Source: Ochrobactrum teleogrylli (GTDB lineage Bacteria; Pseudomonadota; Alphaproteobacteria; Rhizobiales; Rhizobiaceae). Taken from it: 64,000 nt of DNA. The stretch covers positions 186,001 through 250,000 of the forward strand of contig NZ_VEWL01000003.1 of the NCBI RefSeq assembly GCF_006376685.1, given 5' to 3'. A program made the translations under genes and the position numbers. Below the pieces are notes generated by a model. That model ran no database searches, was not told where the DNA came from, and saw nothing but the letters and a program-made list of their open reading frames with translations. Positions 36,834 through 49,026 of this stretch are shown piece after piece (position 1 is the first letter of the stretch; every line of letters begins with the position of its first letter).

Positions 36834-38561
36834 ATGAATATTAGCAAAAGGGAATTTTTAAAAGGACTTATTCTTTCCAGTCTCGCAGGCGGCCTGGCGA
36901 CATCGGGTTTTCCCGGCCTCTTCGATGCAGCTGCGAAGGACACGGATGCAGCCATTCCTCTCATCCCGACCCCGCACAGGATCAGGAATTTGAGCGGAAA
37001 ATTCCGCGTCGAGAGCGGCGCCAGGATCACCTATGACGATCCCGCCATTGAAAACAGTATTCGCGTTTTCAAAGAAGCAATACGACCCTTCTCGGAAATA
37101 AAACTCGTAAACGCACCGCGTTCCAGCGCGAATTCACCGAAGGGCGCCATTCATCTGGAAATCGGTCCGACACCGGAAATCAAAGAGGCTCCCCGGTCGA
37201 CGGGCCTCTCGCCCGCCGAGCAGGACGATCTGGACGAGCGCTATTTTCTGCACGCAGACGAAACCGGGGTCGTCATCAGGGCGAACAGTTCGCAAGGGCT
37301 AGCCATGGGCCTGACCACGCTGTTGCAGCTTTTCGCCACTGCGCCGCAACAGGATGCCAGCGGCATCGAAATTCCTGCTGTCCGCATCGTGGACGGTCCG
37401 CATTACAAATGGCGCAGTTTCCATCTCGATGTTGCCCGGCATTATTTCACCACGGACGAGATCAAGACGGTCATCGATCTGATTGCGTTCTACAAGTTCA
37501 ACGCGCTCGATCTTCATCTCACCGATGATGAGACCTGGCGCATTGAAGCCGCTAGACCGGATGGCAAACAGCCGGATGACGAGCCCATCTATAGCCGCGC
37601 CGATCTCAACGAAATCGTCGCCTATGCGCAGGCACGTCACATCACCGTCATTCCATCTTCGGACGCGCCCGGCCATGCCGCGGCACTGATCAGGCTGCAC
37701 CCGGACTTGGCGATGGGCAGCAACGTACAACGTTTCGAACTGACACCGGGCGTGGTGCAGCATCGCGCCTGGCTCAACCCCGATCTGCCCGATAGCTTCA
37801 AAGTCTATGACGAGATCATAGCCTATCTGTTGGAAGTCTTCCCCGGGCGCTGGCTCGATATCGGCGGTGATGAAGCCTTCGGGATGCCGGAACAGCTTTA
37901 TACGAAATTCGTCCGGCATCAGCATAAGGTGGCGGTGCTGGCCGGGAAAAAGCCGATCGCCTGTCAGGAAACCATGCGAGCCGGACTTGACCGCGATATC
38001 GTCGTTCAGCACTGGATTTCCACCGACCCCAAATATGCCAATATGGAACTCGGCGCGCAGATGGGATCGCAACAGGCACTCCAGTTGCAGAAAATGGTCG
38101 TCAAGAATGTCCAGAACAGTTTGAACGACCTCAACCGCGCGATGGAGCGCGCGCTTCCGATCCTGCTCACGCCGTTTGCCCATAGCTATCTCGACGTGCC
38201 CTATAAGGAAGCGTCCATTCTACCCGAGCAGAATGCGCTCAAGGCACGTCTTGGATTGCGCACCTATCGGCCCCAGACCGTCGAGGAATATTATAACTGG
38301 AATCCGGGCAAATCCCTGCCCGGCGGGGGCAAGAACGCGCATATTGCGGGCGTGGGTGCCGCAATCTGGTGCGAAACGATCAAGAGTTTCGATGATTTGA
38401 GTTTTCTGATCCTGCCGCGCCTACCCGGCATGGCGCAAAAGGGATGGAGCACCGTTTCCAACAGTCCATGGCAGAGGCACAGCGCGGCTCTTCCGGCCCA
38501 CGGAACGGTCTGGGAGAAAAGCAAAATCGGCTTCTTCAAGTCCGAACTGATAAGGTGGTAG
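36834..38561 (+). CDS. GH20 beta-N-acetylhexosaminidase, exported
   Basis: It removes terminal GlcNAc/GalNAc from glycans, chitin fragments or peptidoglycan pieces. The 575-residue protein starts at ATG 36834. Its leader SKREFLKG plus a hydrophobic stretch (LILSSLAGGLATSG) resembles a Tat signal with Lys-Arg in place of Arg-Arg. A GH20b domain (about 40-185) is followed by the TIM barrel with FHLDVARHYF, DLHLTDDETWRIE and the catalytic pair D346-E347 in DIGGDEAF. The C-terminal Trp and acidic residues of the sugar site appear present (GAAIWCE). The leader region is AT-rich. It is not clustered with sugar transporters; the next gene is a GNAT 38 bp downstream. Confidence 0.88.
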   Translation: MNISKREFLKGLILSSLAGGLATSGFPGLFDAAAKDTDAAIPLIPTPHRIRNLSGKFRVESGARITYDDPAIENSIRVFKEAIRPFSEIKLVNAPRSSANSPKGAIHLEIGPTPEIKEAPRSTGLSPAEQDDLDERYFLHADETGVVIRANSSQGLAMGLTTLLQLFATAPQQDASGIEIPAVRIVDGPHYKWRSFHLDVARHYFTTDEIKTVIDLIAFYKFNALDLHLTDDETWRIEAARPDGKQPDDEPIYSRADLNEIVAYAQARHITVIPSSDAPGHAAALIRLHPDLAMGSNVQRFELTPGVVQHRAWLNPDLPDSFKVYDEIIAYLLEVFPGRWLDIGGDEAFGMPEQLYTKFVRHQHKVAVLAGKKPIACQETMRAGLDRDIVVQHWISTDPKYANMELGAQMGSQQALQLQKMVVKNVQNSLNDLNRAMERALPILLTPFAHSYLDVPYKEASILPEQNALKARLGLRTYRPQTVEEYYNWNPGKSLPGGGKNAHIAGVGAAIWCETIKSFDDLSFLILPRLPGMAQKGWSTVSNSPWQRHSAALPAHGTVWEKSKIGFFKSELIRW

Positions 38562-38599
38562 AAGAGCGTGCTTTCACACCTATTCTGTCAGGAACACAC

Positions 38600-39046
38600 A
38601 TGCCCCATATCCGCCTATCGAGCGCGACCGACGCGCCTGCTCTCACTGAAATCTGGCGGGCCAGCGTGCGCGCCACGCATGACTTTCTTAGTCCCGAGGA
38701 TTTCCGGGAAATAGAAACCCTCGTATCCGAGCATTATCTGCCTAATGCTGAAGTCTGGGTCATCGAAGACGACGGAAGGCCTGTCGGCTTCATGGGGCTG
38801 ACCGACAATCAGATCGACAGCCTGTTCATCGCGGCAGACCAGCGCGGCAAGGGCATTGGCAAGCGGCTCATCGCCCACGCGCAATCCCTCAATGGCGGCA
38901 CGCTGACCGTCGATGTGAACGAGCAGAACGTTCAGGCCGTCGGCTTCTACCGGCATATGGGCTTCATCGAAACCGGACGTTCCGAAACCGACGATCAGGG
39001 ACGCCCCTACCCGCTGATCCATATGCGCCAGCAAAAACCTGCCTGA
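38600..39046 (+). CDS. GNAT family N-acetyltransferase (YjaB-like)
   Basis: A 148-residue acetyl-CoA-dependent acetyltransferase; the substrate is unknown. It has the N-terminal IRLSSATDAPALTEIWRAS, acetyl-CoA motif A IAADQRGKGIGKRLI (R-x-x-G-x-G/A pattern) and the C-terminal NVQAVGFYRHMGFIETG. This resembles YjaB-type GNATs. The ATG at 38600 has AGGA nine bases upstream; a longer frame opening inside the hexosaminidase gene (38444) is not credible. It may be read with the hexosaminidase, as no terminator separates them. Confidence 0.82.
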   Translation: MPHIRLSSATDAPALTEIWRASVRATHDFLSPEDFREIETLVSEHYLPNAEVWVIEDDGRPVGFMGLTDNQIDSLFIAADQRGKGIGKRLIAHAQSLNGGTLTVDVNEQNVQAVGFYRHMGFIETGRSETDDQGRPYPLIHMRQQKPA

Positions 39047-39056
39047 TACCGGTCTG

Positions 39057-39099
39057 AAAGGTTTGCGCGTATCTGGCCGCACGCGCAAATCCTTTCCTG
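39057..39099 (+). terminator. terminator after the GNAT gene
   Basis: AAAGG-TTTGCGCGT (39057-39070) pairs with ACGCGCAAA-T-CCTTT (39081-39095). No long T run follows, so efficiency is uncertain. Confidence 0.65.
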
Positions 39100-39120
39100 A
39101 AAAAGACGCTTCAGGAGCAA

Positions 39121-39149
39121 TTGACATACTCCCCCATAGTATATAGATT
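39121..39149 (+). promoter_or_regulatory. frmR promoter with an overlapping FrmR-type operator
   Basis: TTGACA (39121-39126), then 17 bp, then TAGATT (39144-39149) form a sigma-70 promoter. The spacer carries ATACT-CCCCC-ATAGTAT (39126-39142), a C/G tract with AT-rich inverted ends. That is the operator form of the CsoR/RcnR/FrmR family, so autorepression is expected. Confidence 0.75.
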
Positions 39150-39170
39150 TTCGCAAAATCGAGAGGATTC

Positions 39171-39461
39171 ATGCCGCATTCACCGGACGATAAAAAGCGT
39201 GCGCTAACCCGCCTTCGCCGCATTCGCGGACAGGCGGAAGCGTTGGAACGCGCCGTGGAAGCGGGCACGGAATGCGCGGCGCTGTTGCAACAGATCGCAG
39301 CCTTGCGCGGCGCGGCCAACGGGCTGATGGCGGAAGTTCTGGAAAGTCACTTCCGCGAGACATTCGGGCAAGCGCGTGAGACCATTGTGCGGGATGTCGC
39401 GACAGACCCGGACGCCGAGATCGATCAAATCATGCAGATTTTGCGCACCTATCTGAAATAG
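39171..39461 (+). CDS. frmR: formaldehyde-responsive repressor FrmR
   Basis: An all-helical tetrameric repressor of the CsoR/RcnR family. The 96-residue protein closely follows FrmR, with RLRRIRGQAEALERAVE, CAALLQQIAALRGAANGLM and EVLESHFRETF. Formaldehyde is sensed in the family by a methylene bridge between the N-terminal Pro2 and Cys35; both residues are present here, as is His60. A Cu(I)-type third ligand Cys is absent, which argues against CsoR. It precedes frmA by about 100 bp, with a palindromic repeat between, and its own promoter carries the matching operator. Confidence 0.93.
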   Translation: MPHSPDDKKRALTRLRRIRGQAEALERAVEAGTECAALLQQIAALRGAANGLMAEVLESHFRETFGQARETIVRDVATDPDAEIDQIMQILRTYLK

Positions 39462-39475
39462 GGCGCCAAACCGGA

Positions 39476-39541
39476 CTAACTATTTGTTTTTGAGCCCATC
39501 CTGTCGGAAGATAGTTTCAAAATTCTCGGGATGCGCTCCAG
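39476..39541. repeat. Rhizobiales-type palindromic repeat between frmR and frmA
   Basis: TAACTATTTGTTTTT then GAGC-CCATC ... CGGAAGA pairs imperfectly with TTCTCGG-GATG-CGCTC. It fills most of the frmR-frmA gap, so if the genes share a transcript it is part of the mRNA. Confidence 0.7.
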
Positions 39542-39560
39542 ATCCAGAAGGAACATCGTC

Positions 39561-40672
<1,112 letters not shown>

Positions 40673-40673
<1 letters not shown>

Positions 40674-41146
40674 TGAGCGAAAAAACGCTGATATCCCGCT
40701 GGGATGAGCTGGACGATTTTACGCCGCGCGCGCTTTATGCGCTGCTGAAATTGCGCGTGGATATTTTCGTGGTGGAGCAGAAATGCCCCTATCCCGAAAT
40801 CGATGGCAAGGACATTGGCGCGTTCCACCTGCGCATTCTTGACGGCGAAGAACTCGCAGCCGCCTTGCGGGTTCTGCCGCCGGAAAGTGATGGCAAACCT
40901 GCCAAGATCGGGCGTGTGGTCGTGGCCCCGGATTACCGGGGCTACCAACTTGGCCGAAGGCTGATGCAGGAAGCGATTGCCTTCACGCAACAGCATTTTC
41001 CCGGCATCGCCATTGAGCTCGGTGGCCAGAGCCATTTGCAGAAATTCTATGGCTCGTTCGGTTTTGAAGTCATTTCGGATGAATATCTGGAAGACGGCAT
41101 CCCGCATGTGGACATGCGGCTGGAACGCCGGGAAAAGAGCAACTGA
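40673..41146 (+). CDS. ElaA-like GNAT acetyltransferase
   Basis: A 157-residue GNAT protein with the ElaA signature ALYALLKLRVDIFVVEQKCPYPEIDGKD near the N-terminus. Acetyl-CoA motif A (RVVVAPDYRGYQLGRRLMQEA) and LQKFYGSFGFEVISDEYLEDGIPH complete the family pattern. The substrate is unknown. The ATG at 40673 shares its A with the frmA stop, and the next gene overlaps its stop in the same way, so translation is coupled within frmA-GNAT-DUF1345. That suggests a role connected with aldehyde or thiol stress, but this is inference from position only. Confidence 0.87.
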
Positions 41147-41802
41147 TGTTTCTGCTGCGCCGCCATATGTCCTTTTATCTTGCGGCCATCGGCGGCGCAG
41201 CGGCCTTTATCATCGCCTGGCTATTCGACAGTCCGCTGGCGCCGGTGATCGGGGCGGACACATTCTTCGTGCTTTATCTGGTGCTGGCGCTTGTGGCCAT
41301 TCCGAAGCTCACCGCCGCTTTTCTCAAAAAGCACGCCGCCGCCGCCGATGAACCGGCCTGGATCATCTTTCTGGTGACTTTCGCAACCGTTATCGTCGCA
41401 GTGGCCTCGCTGTTCATTCTGCTCAACCGGCAGCCGAAGGCGGATGCATTGGCGCTGGTGACCACGCTTGCATCGGTGCCGCTCGGCTGGGCGACCATCC
41501 ACATGATGACGGCCATTCACTACGCCCATGCCTTCTGGCAACCGCAGGAACCAGCCGGTGACGACAACGGCCACGCCAGCCGCCATCGCGGCGGGTTCGA
41601 CTTTCCCGGCACGCAGGAACCATCGGGCTGGGATTTCGCCTATTTCGCCTATGTCATCGGCATGACCGCGCAGACTTCCGATACGGGCGTCACCACCACC
41701 GCCATGCGGCGGCTGACACTGATGCACAGCGTGGTATCCTATTTCTTCAACACCATTCTCGTCGCGGCAGCGGTCAATGCCGCCGTCGCGCTCGGCAGCT
41801 GA
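41146..41802 (+). CDS. DUF1345 family membrane protein
   Basis: A 218-residue protein with about five membrane helices: two near the N-terminus (AAIGGAAAFIIAWLF; FFVLYLVLALVAIP), one at about 78-95 (FLVTFATVIVAVASLFIL), one at about 103-118 and one at the C-terminus (FFNTILVAAAVNAAVA). The stretch SGWDFAYFAYVIGMTAQTSDT is characteristic of DUF1345. Function unknown; the family has some resemblance to channel-like proteins. It overlaps the preceding GNAT stop by one base and is followed by frmB after 40 bp. Confidence 0.85.
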   Translation: MFLLRRHMSFYLAAIGGAAAFIIAWLFDSPLAPVIGADTFFVLYLVLALVAIPKLTAAFLKKHAAAADEPAWIIFLVTFATVIVAVASLFILLNRQPKADALALVTTLASVPLGWATIHMMTAIHYAHAFWQPQEPAGDDNGHASRHRGGFDFPGTQEPSGWDFAYFAYVIGMTAQTSDTGVTTTAMRRLTLMHSVVSYFFNTILVAAAVNAAVALGS

Positions 41803-41842
41803 ATAGCCCGGCCCGCGCGCAAAATCAGGAACTGGAATTCAC

Positions 41843-42685
41843 ATGACAACGACCCTCGAAACAATTTCGACAGCCAAGTGCTTTGGCGGGACGCAAGGCG
41901 TCTACCGGCACAAAAGCGCGACCTGCCAGTGCGATATGACCTTTGCCGTCTTCCTGCCGCCGCAGGCCAAGGATGGTCCGGTCCCGGTGCTCTGGTACCT
42001 ATCCGGCCTCACCTGTACGCATCAAAACGTGATAGACAAGGGCGAATATCGACAATTGGCTGCAGAACTTGGAATTGCCGTTATTTGCCCGGATACGAGC
42101 CCGCGCGGTGATGACGTTCCGGACGAACCGGAGAACTGGCAGTTCGGCAAGGGCGCAGGCTTTTATGTCGATGCGACGCAGGCGCCTTTCGCCAGGAACT
42201 ACCAGATGTATAGCTATATCACGCAGGAACTGACCGATCTGGTTGCGGCTGAGTTTCCGCTGGATATGGCGCGGCAAGCCATCACCGGCCATTCCATGGG
42301 CGGTCATGGCGCGCTGACGATTGCGCTGAAAAACCCGGACCGCTTCAAGTCGGCCTCGGCTTTCGCGCCGATCGTGCAGCCATCGACCGCCGGATGGTCG
42401 AAACCGGCGCTGGAAAAATATCTCGGACCGGAAGAACGTGCATGGCGTCCCTATGATGCGTCGTTGCTGATCGAGGATGGCTACAAATTCCCGGCATTTC
42501 TGGTCGATCAGGGCACCGCAGACGGTTTCCTGAACGACGGCTTGCGTCCGTGGCTGCTGGAAGAAGCCTGCAAGAAAGCTGGCATTCCGCTCACGCTCAA
42601 CATGCGCGAGGGCTATGATCATTCCTATTTCTTCATTTCGACATTCATGGATGACCATCTGCGCTGGCATGCAGAACGGCTGTAA
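41843..42685 (+). CDS. frmB: S-formylglutathione hydrolase
   Basis: It hydrolyses S-formylglutathione to formate and glutathione, completing the pathway begun by FrmA. The 280-residue esterase-D-type alpha/beta hydrolase has the nucleophile S151 in GHSMGGHGAL, with an acidic residue in DQGTADGFLND and the His in YDHSYFFIST completing the triad. LSGLTCTHQNVIDKG is a further family motif. It ends the frm gene cluster and is followed by a strong terminator shared with the convergent P450 gene. Also called fghA. Confidence 0.95.
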   Translation: MTTTLETISTAKCFGGTQGVYRHKSATCQCDMTFAVFLPPQAKDGPVPVLWYLSGLTCTHQNVIDKGEYRQLAAELGIAVICPDTSPRGDDVPDEPENWQFGKGAGFYVDATQAPFARNYQMYSYITQELTDLVAAEFPLDMARQAITGHSMGGHGALTIALKNPDRFKSASAFAPIVQPSTAGWSKPALEKYLGPEERAWRPYDASLLIEDGYKFPAFLVDQGTADGFLNDGLRPWLLEEACKKAGIPLTLNMREGYDHSYFFISTFMDDHLRWHAERL

Positions 42686-42692
42686 GACACAG

Positions 42693-42718
42693 AAAAGCCC
42701 GGCTTGGCCGGGCTTTTT
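42693..42718. terminator. bidirectional terminator between frmB and the P450 gene
   Basis: AAAAGCCCGGC-TTG-GCCGGGCTTTTT, a perfect 11-bp stem with A/T flanks; it ends both convergent genes. Confidence 0.9.
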
Positions 42719-42719
42719 G

Positions 42720-44102
42720 CTATCGCCTCACCACCTTCATGGGCAGACCGCCCTGCGGCTGCGTGGTGAGCTTTTGCACCGGCCACGGTCTGGTGGTTTC
42801 CAGCACGTCGAAGCGGTGACCGTCGAGCAAAGTCGCCAGCGCAATCACCGCTTCCTGCAAGGCAAAGCTCGCCCCGATGCAGACGCGCGGTCCCGCGCCG
42901 AAGGGCAGATACTGGAAACGGTCGAGCCGGTCGCGGTTTTCCGGCCAGAAGCGCTGCGGCATGAAAGCATCCGGCTGATCCCAGTAGAGGCGGTGACGGT
43001 GGATCACCCACGGCATGACCAGCACCGTTGCGCCTCTCGGTATTGCCAGATCGCCATAGCGATCATTCTCCGCCGCCTCGCGATTGATCGATGGCGCAGG
43101 CGGGTAAAGACGCATCGCTTCCTCGAAAGCCGCGCGCGTAAAAGGCAGGCTGGCCAGCCATTCATGCGGCGGGAGATCGCGCCCGCCCTTTTCGAAAAAG
43201 GCGTCGATTTCCGCTTCGACGCGCTCACGCTCATCCGGTGCCTTGGCCAACAGATAGAGCGTCCAGCCGAGCGCCCGGGCCGTGGTTTCGTGACCGGCGC
43301 CAATGAAGGTGATGATATTGTCTTCGATCTCGGAGCGGCTCAGGCCTTCCGGACCTTCGGCGCGCAGAAGCAGCGTCAGGAAATCGCTCGGCACCGCCTC
43401 GCCCTTGTCCATACGCGCCTTGCGCAGGGCAATCGTGTCGGAGACAAGCGCACGGAAAAAGCCCAGCGACTGCTGGCCGCGCAAGCGCGTGAAGCGTGGC
43501 AGCCAGTCGGGCAGTCCCAGCAGATCGAACGGATCGACGCGCCCCATGGTTTCAAACAGCTTGTCGATCTGGCGCGCAAAATCGTTAGGATCGCCTGCGA
43601 TTTCACCGGAAAACAGCGTTTCGGCCAGAATATCATAGGTCAAAAGCGTCATGTCATGGGCAACATCGGTGACGGTGCCGTTGGTCCTGTAGCGCTCGAC
43701 GAACAGGCGTGAACGGTCGCGCATGGTTTGCGCAAAGCCCGCAATATGGCGCGGCGTGAAGACAGGCGCCATGGCCTTGCGCGAACGCTTCCACACCTGC
43801 CCCTCAGCCGTCAGAAGGCCATCGCGCAGCAGCGGGCGCAGCACGCGCTGCCGAATGGCGGACATGGGATAATTGGCGGCATTTTCCACCAGCACGTGGC
43901 GGATCAGCCCCGGATCGTTGGCGATGATGGTTTTGATGCCGAGCCAGCTGACCTCGACCCAGCGCTCATTGTAGGAAGGCTCGCCCCACAATTCGAGCGG
44001 GTTCTTGTAAACCACGCGCATCATCTCGAAACGGCCGACCGGCTTTTCGCGCGGACGCGGCGCGGGCGGCACGAAGGGTTCTAGCACTTCCGGCATAGTC
44101 AT
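42720..44102 (-). CDS. cytochrome P450
   Basis: A haem-thiolate monooxygenase; the substrate is unknown. From ATG 44102 it is 460 residues. The I-helix oxygen-binding motif is AGHETTARALGW, the K-helix E-x-x-R is EEAMRLYPPAP, and the haem ligand Cys lies in FGAGPRVCIGASFAL. It is a soluble class without a membrane anchor, closest in layout to long-chain or CYP102-like/CYP4-like alphaproteobacterial P450s. The frame is open to 44240, so a longer start is possible; neither has a strong ribosome site. No ferredoxin or reductase gene is adjacent. Convergent with frmB and divergent from gyrB. Confidence 0.88.
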   Translation of the reverse strand: MTMPEVLEPFVPPAPRPREKPVGRFEMMRVVYKNPLELWGEPSYNERWVEVSWLGIKTIIANDPGLIRHVLVENAANYPMSAIRQRVLRPLLRDGLLTAEGQVWKRSRKAMAPVFTPRHIAGFAQTMRDRSRLFVERYRTNGTVTDVAHDMTLLTYDILAETLFSGEIAGDPNDFARQIDKLFETMGRVDPFDLLGLPDWLPRFTRLRGQQSLGFFRALVSDTIALRKARMDKGEAVPSDFLTLLLRAEGPEGLSRSEIEDNIITFIGAGHETTARALGWTLYLLAKAPDERERVEAEIDAFFEKGGRDLPPHEWLASLPFTRAAFEEAMRLYPPAPSINREAAENDRYGDLAIPRGATVLVMPWVIHRHRLYWDQPDAFMPQRFWPENRDRLDRFQYLPFGAGPRVCIGASFALQEAVIALATLLDGHRFDVLETTRPWPVQKLTTQPQGGLPMKVVRR

Positions 44103-44305
44103 CGCAGTTTCATCCAAGCGTTCCAGATACCGTTGTTTTATGACATATAAGGGGTAATTGTGGCGCTTCCAGAAGCCCAATCGAGGCCGCATCTGCCATA
44201 TGGGGTCGATATCCGCCCAAACTACCGGAATCCCCGGCAAATTTGCGCGTGAAATTTGGAAAATAAGCCGTTAGCGCCTATATTAAAGCCATGTTTGTCG
44301 TGTGA

Positions 44306-46825
<2,520 letters not shown>

Positions 46826-46849
46826 TCCAGCTCGGCCCCTGACAAAAAT

Positions 46850-46877
46850 AAAGGCCTCTGCTCGCAGAGGCCTTTTG
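46850..46877 (+). terminator. intrinsic terminator after gyrB
   Basis: AAAGGCCTCTG-CTCG-CAGAGGCCTTT followed by TG TTT. Perfect 11-bp stem. Confidence 0.9.
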
Positions 46878-46907
46878 TTTATCTGGCGGTATCACAACCG
46901 CAAAAAG

Positions 46908-46932
46908 AAAGGCCCCGCAATGCGGGGCCTTT
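46908..46932. terminator. terminator of the Omp25-like gene
   Basis: AAAGGCCCCGC-AAT-GCGGGGCCTTT, a perfect 11-bp stem. On the minus strand it is followed by CTTTTTG. Confidence 0.9.
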
Positions 46933-46956
46933 CCCTTGCAATCCTTTAACGAAGGA

Positions 46957-47643
46957 TCAGAACTTGTAGGCAACGCCCAGACGAACTTCGTTGGTCTTGA
47001 AGTCGTTGTTGACGCTCAGGCCACCGAAATCGAGGTCCTTATCGCCGTAATCGGTGTAGCGATATTCAAGACGCAGGATCAGGTTGTCGGTTGCGGCATA
47101 GTCCACACCGCCGCCAATGGTCCAGCCGGTAAGCGTCTTGCTTTCGGAGAAGCCGATACCGTCGATGTCGCCGCTGTTCTTGATATTGCCGAATGCAACA
47201 CCGCCAGCGATGTAAGGCAGGAAGCGGTCAAAGGCGTAACCAGCACGGGCACGAACGGCACCCGACCAGCGCAGCTTGTTTTCAAACGAACCGACTGCGA
47301 GATCGCCATCGTAAATGTCGATGCCCTTCGAGACGTCATTATAGGTGATGTCGCCATCGATACCGAGAACAACATTGTTGCCCAGATCGAAGTTGTAACC
47401 GGCATAGAGACCGCCGAGGAAGCCATCAGGCTTCACATTGCCATAGGTGAAAAGGTCACCGCTGAAGTCGGACTTACCCCAGCCATAGCCAACCTGACCA
47501 CCGATGTAAGCACCGTTCCAGGTAAAGGTCGGAGCGACGACAACCGGTGCTGGTTCCTGTTCGATAACCGCGTCAGCAGCCTTTGCGCCGGTGGCAGCAA
47601 CGAGGGCGACGGTGGATGCGAGAAGAAGCGTCTTGAGCTTCAT
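46957..47643 (-). CDS. Omp25/Omp31 family outer-membrane beta-barrel protein
   Basis: A 228-residue outer-membrane protein. Residues 1-23 are a Sec signal peptide (MKLKTLLLASTVALVAATGAKAA). The mature chain begins with a short proline-rich linker (EQEPAPVVVAPTFTW), then WNGAYIGGQVGYGWG, and predicted alternating beta-strands. It ends in LGVAYKF with the C-terminal Phe needed for Bam insertion. The family includes Brucella Omp25 and Omp31 and Bartonella hemin-binding proteins. Which paralogue this is cannot be settled here. The presumed promoter lies in the 246-bp region divergent from the acyltransferase gene, and a strong terminator is at 46908. Confidence 0.9.
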   Translation of the reverse strand: MKLKTLLLASTVALVAATGAKAADAVIEQEPAPVVVAPTFTWNGAYIGGQVGYGWGKSDFSGDLFTYGNVKPDGFLGGLYAGYNFDLGNNVVLGIDGDITYNDVSKGIDIYDGDLAVGSFENKLRWSGAVRARAGYAFDRFLPYIAGGVAFGNIKNSGDIDGIGFSESKTLTGWTIGGGVDYAATDNLILRLEYRYTDYGDKDLDFGGLSVNNDFKTNEVRLGVAYKF

Positions 47644-47889
47644 GATGAACCTCCAAAGGAAATTTTCTGAACCAAGCTTGCCCCTAATATAAGCGACTGC
47701 TCAGAAAAGTCTGTAGCAAGGAAGCCACAGCAAGCGAAATGTGCAAAAACCCGTACACGAAGCCGTGAAACCGCCTTCTCTAGTTAAAATTCGGTTAAAA
47801 ACCACCGAAAGAGCCGCTCTGTGCAGGCCTATATTAATCTAGATCCAATCGGGTTATAGAAAACCGGGCTTAAAAGGTGGGAGACCGAT

Positions 47890-49002
47890 ATGCAGATAGC
47901 GGGCGGCAGCGAACGGATCGACTGGGTCGATATTGCCAAGGGCATCTGCATTATCTTCGTCGTTATGATGCATTCCACGCTGGGCGTCGAAAAGGCGGCG
48001 GGTGCCGAAGGCTGGATGCATTATGTGGTTGCCTTCGCCAAACCATTCCGCATGCCGGATTTCTTCATGATCTCCGGGCTGTTTCTCAGCCTCGTCATCG
48101 ACCGGCCCTGGCGGCGCTATCTCGATCGCAAGGTTGTGCACTTCCTGTATTTCTACATTCTGTGGCTCACGATCCAGTTTGCGTTCAAGGCGCCGGGCAT
48201 TGCCAGCGAAGCCGGTATTTCAGGCGTTGTGCAGGCCTATCTCATGGCTTTCGTCGAGCCGTTTGGAACGCTGTGGTTCATTTATATCCTGCCAATCTTC
48301 TTTATCGCGACACGGCTTTTGAAGCGTGTGCCGGTGGGCGTGACCTTTACGGTGCTGGCTGTGCTGGAAATCCTGCCCGTGCATACGGGCTGGGTGATGA
48401 TTGACGAATTCTGCTCGCGTTTCGTCTACTTCTTCGCGGGCTATGCCTTCGCACCGGCCATCTTCAAGGTTGCGGACTGGCTGCGCCAGCGTCCTCTTGT
48501 CGGCGTTGCCGGGCTACTCGTCTGGGGTCTTGTCGAATATAAGCTCGTCTTCATGCCGGTGCCGGAAAGCCTCGCATCGCTGATCGCGCCGGCAAGCGAT
48601 CTTCTGAACGGGCGTGGCGCTATCAGCGATCTGCCCGTTATCTCGCTGCTGCTGGGACTGGTCGGCGCGCTGGCGATTATCTCGATTTCGTCGCTGTTAA
48701 GCCTGCTGTCCGCGCGCAACTGGCTGCATCGGGCCTTAAGCTGGCTCGGCGCACATTCGATTGTGATCTATCTGGCCTTCTTCCTACCAATGGCCATTGC
48801 GCGCACGGTGCTGCTGAAACTCGGCTTCATCGATATCGGCACAGTATCGCTGCTGACCACCGCAAGCGGCGTGATCGGGCCGGTCATTCTTTACGGGCTT
48901 ATCCAATGGACCGGCTATGGCCAGTTTCTGTTCCGCCGCCCGGCATGGGCCTATATTGATCAGGCCCCGCAAAAGAAAACGGCGGCCACAGCCGCCGTTT
49001 GA
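47890..49002 (+). CDS. membrane acyltransferase, acyltransferase-3 family
   Basis: A 370-residue protein with about ten membrane helices. The N-terminal family motifs are ERIDWVDIAKGICIIFVVMMHS, with the catalytic-type His and Arg/Asp, and MPDFFMISGLFLSLVIDRP. Members O-acylate sugars in exopolysaccharide, LPS or glucans (OpgC, OafA). No polysaccharide gene is adjacent, so the acceptor is unknown. The ATG at 47890 follows GGTGGGAG. The last codons and stop (48977-49002) form a terminator hairpin, so the coding region itself ends the transcript. Confidence 0.87.
   Translation: MQIAGGSERIDWVDIAKGICIIFVVMMHSTLGVEKAAGAEGWMHYVVAFAKPFRMPDFFMISGLFLSLVIDRPWRRYLDRKVVHFLYFYILWLTIQFAFKAPGIASEAGISGVVQAYLMAFVEPFGTLWFIYILPIFFIATRLLKRVPVGVTFTVLAVLEILPVHTGWVMIDEFCSRFVYFFAGYAFAPAIFKVADWLRQRPLVGVAGLLVWGLVEYKLVFMPVPESLASLIAPASDLLNGRGAISDLPVISLLLGLVGALAIISISSLLSLLSARNWLHRALSWLGAHSIVIYLAFFLPMAIARTVLLKLGFIDIGTVSLLTTASGVIGPVILYGLIQWTGYGQFLFRRPAWAYIDQAPQKKTAATAAV
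48977..49000 (+). terminator. hairpin overlapping the acyltransferase 3' coding end
   Basis: AAACGGCGGC-CACA-GCCGCCGTTT with the TGA stop at 49000-49002 in its tail. A T-poor tail makes termination strength uncertain. Confidence 0.6.
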
Positions 49003-49026
49003 TGGTTTCGGATTTTTCGCCCAGTA

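Noticed and set aside
42720-44102. The P450 as part of the formaldehyde operon (a demethylase releasing formaldehyde).
   Set aside because: It is convergent with frmB and separated by a bidirectional terminator, so no co-transcription; a functional link remains only a guess.
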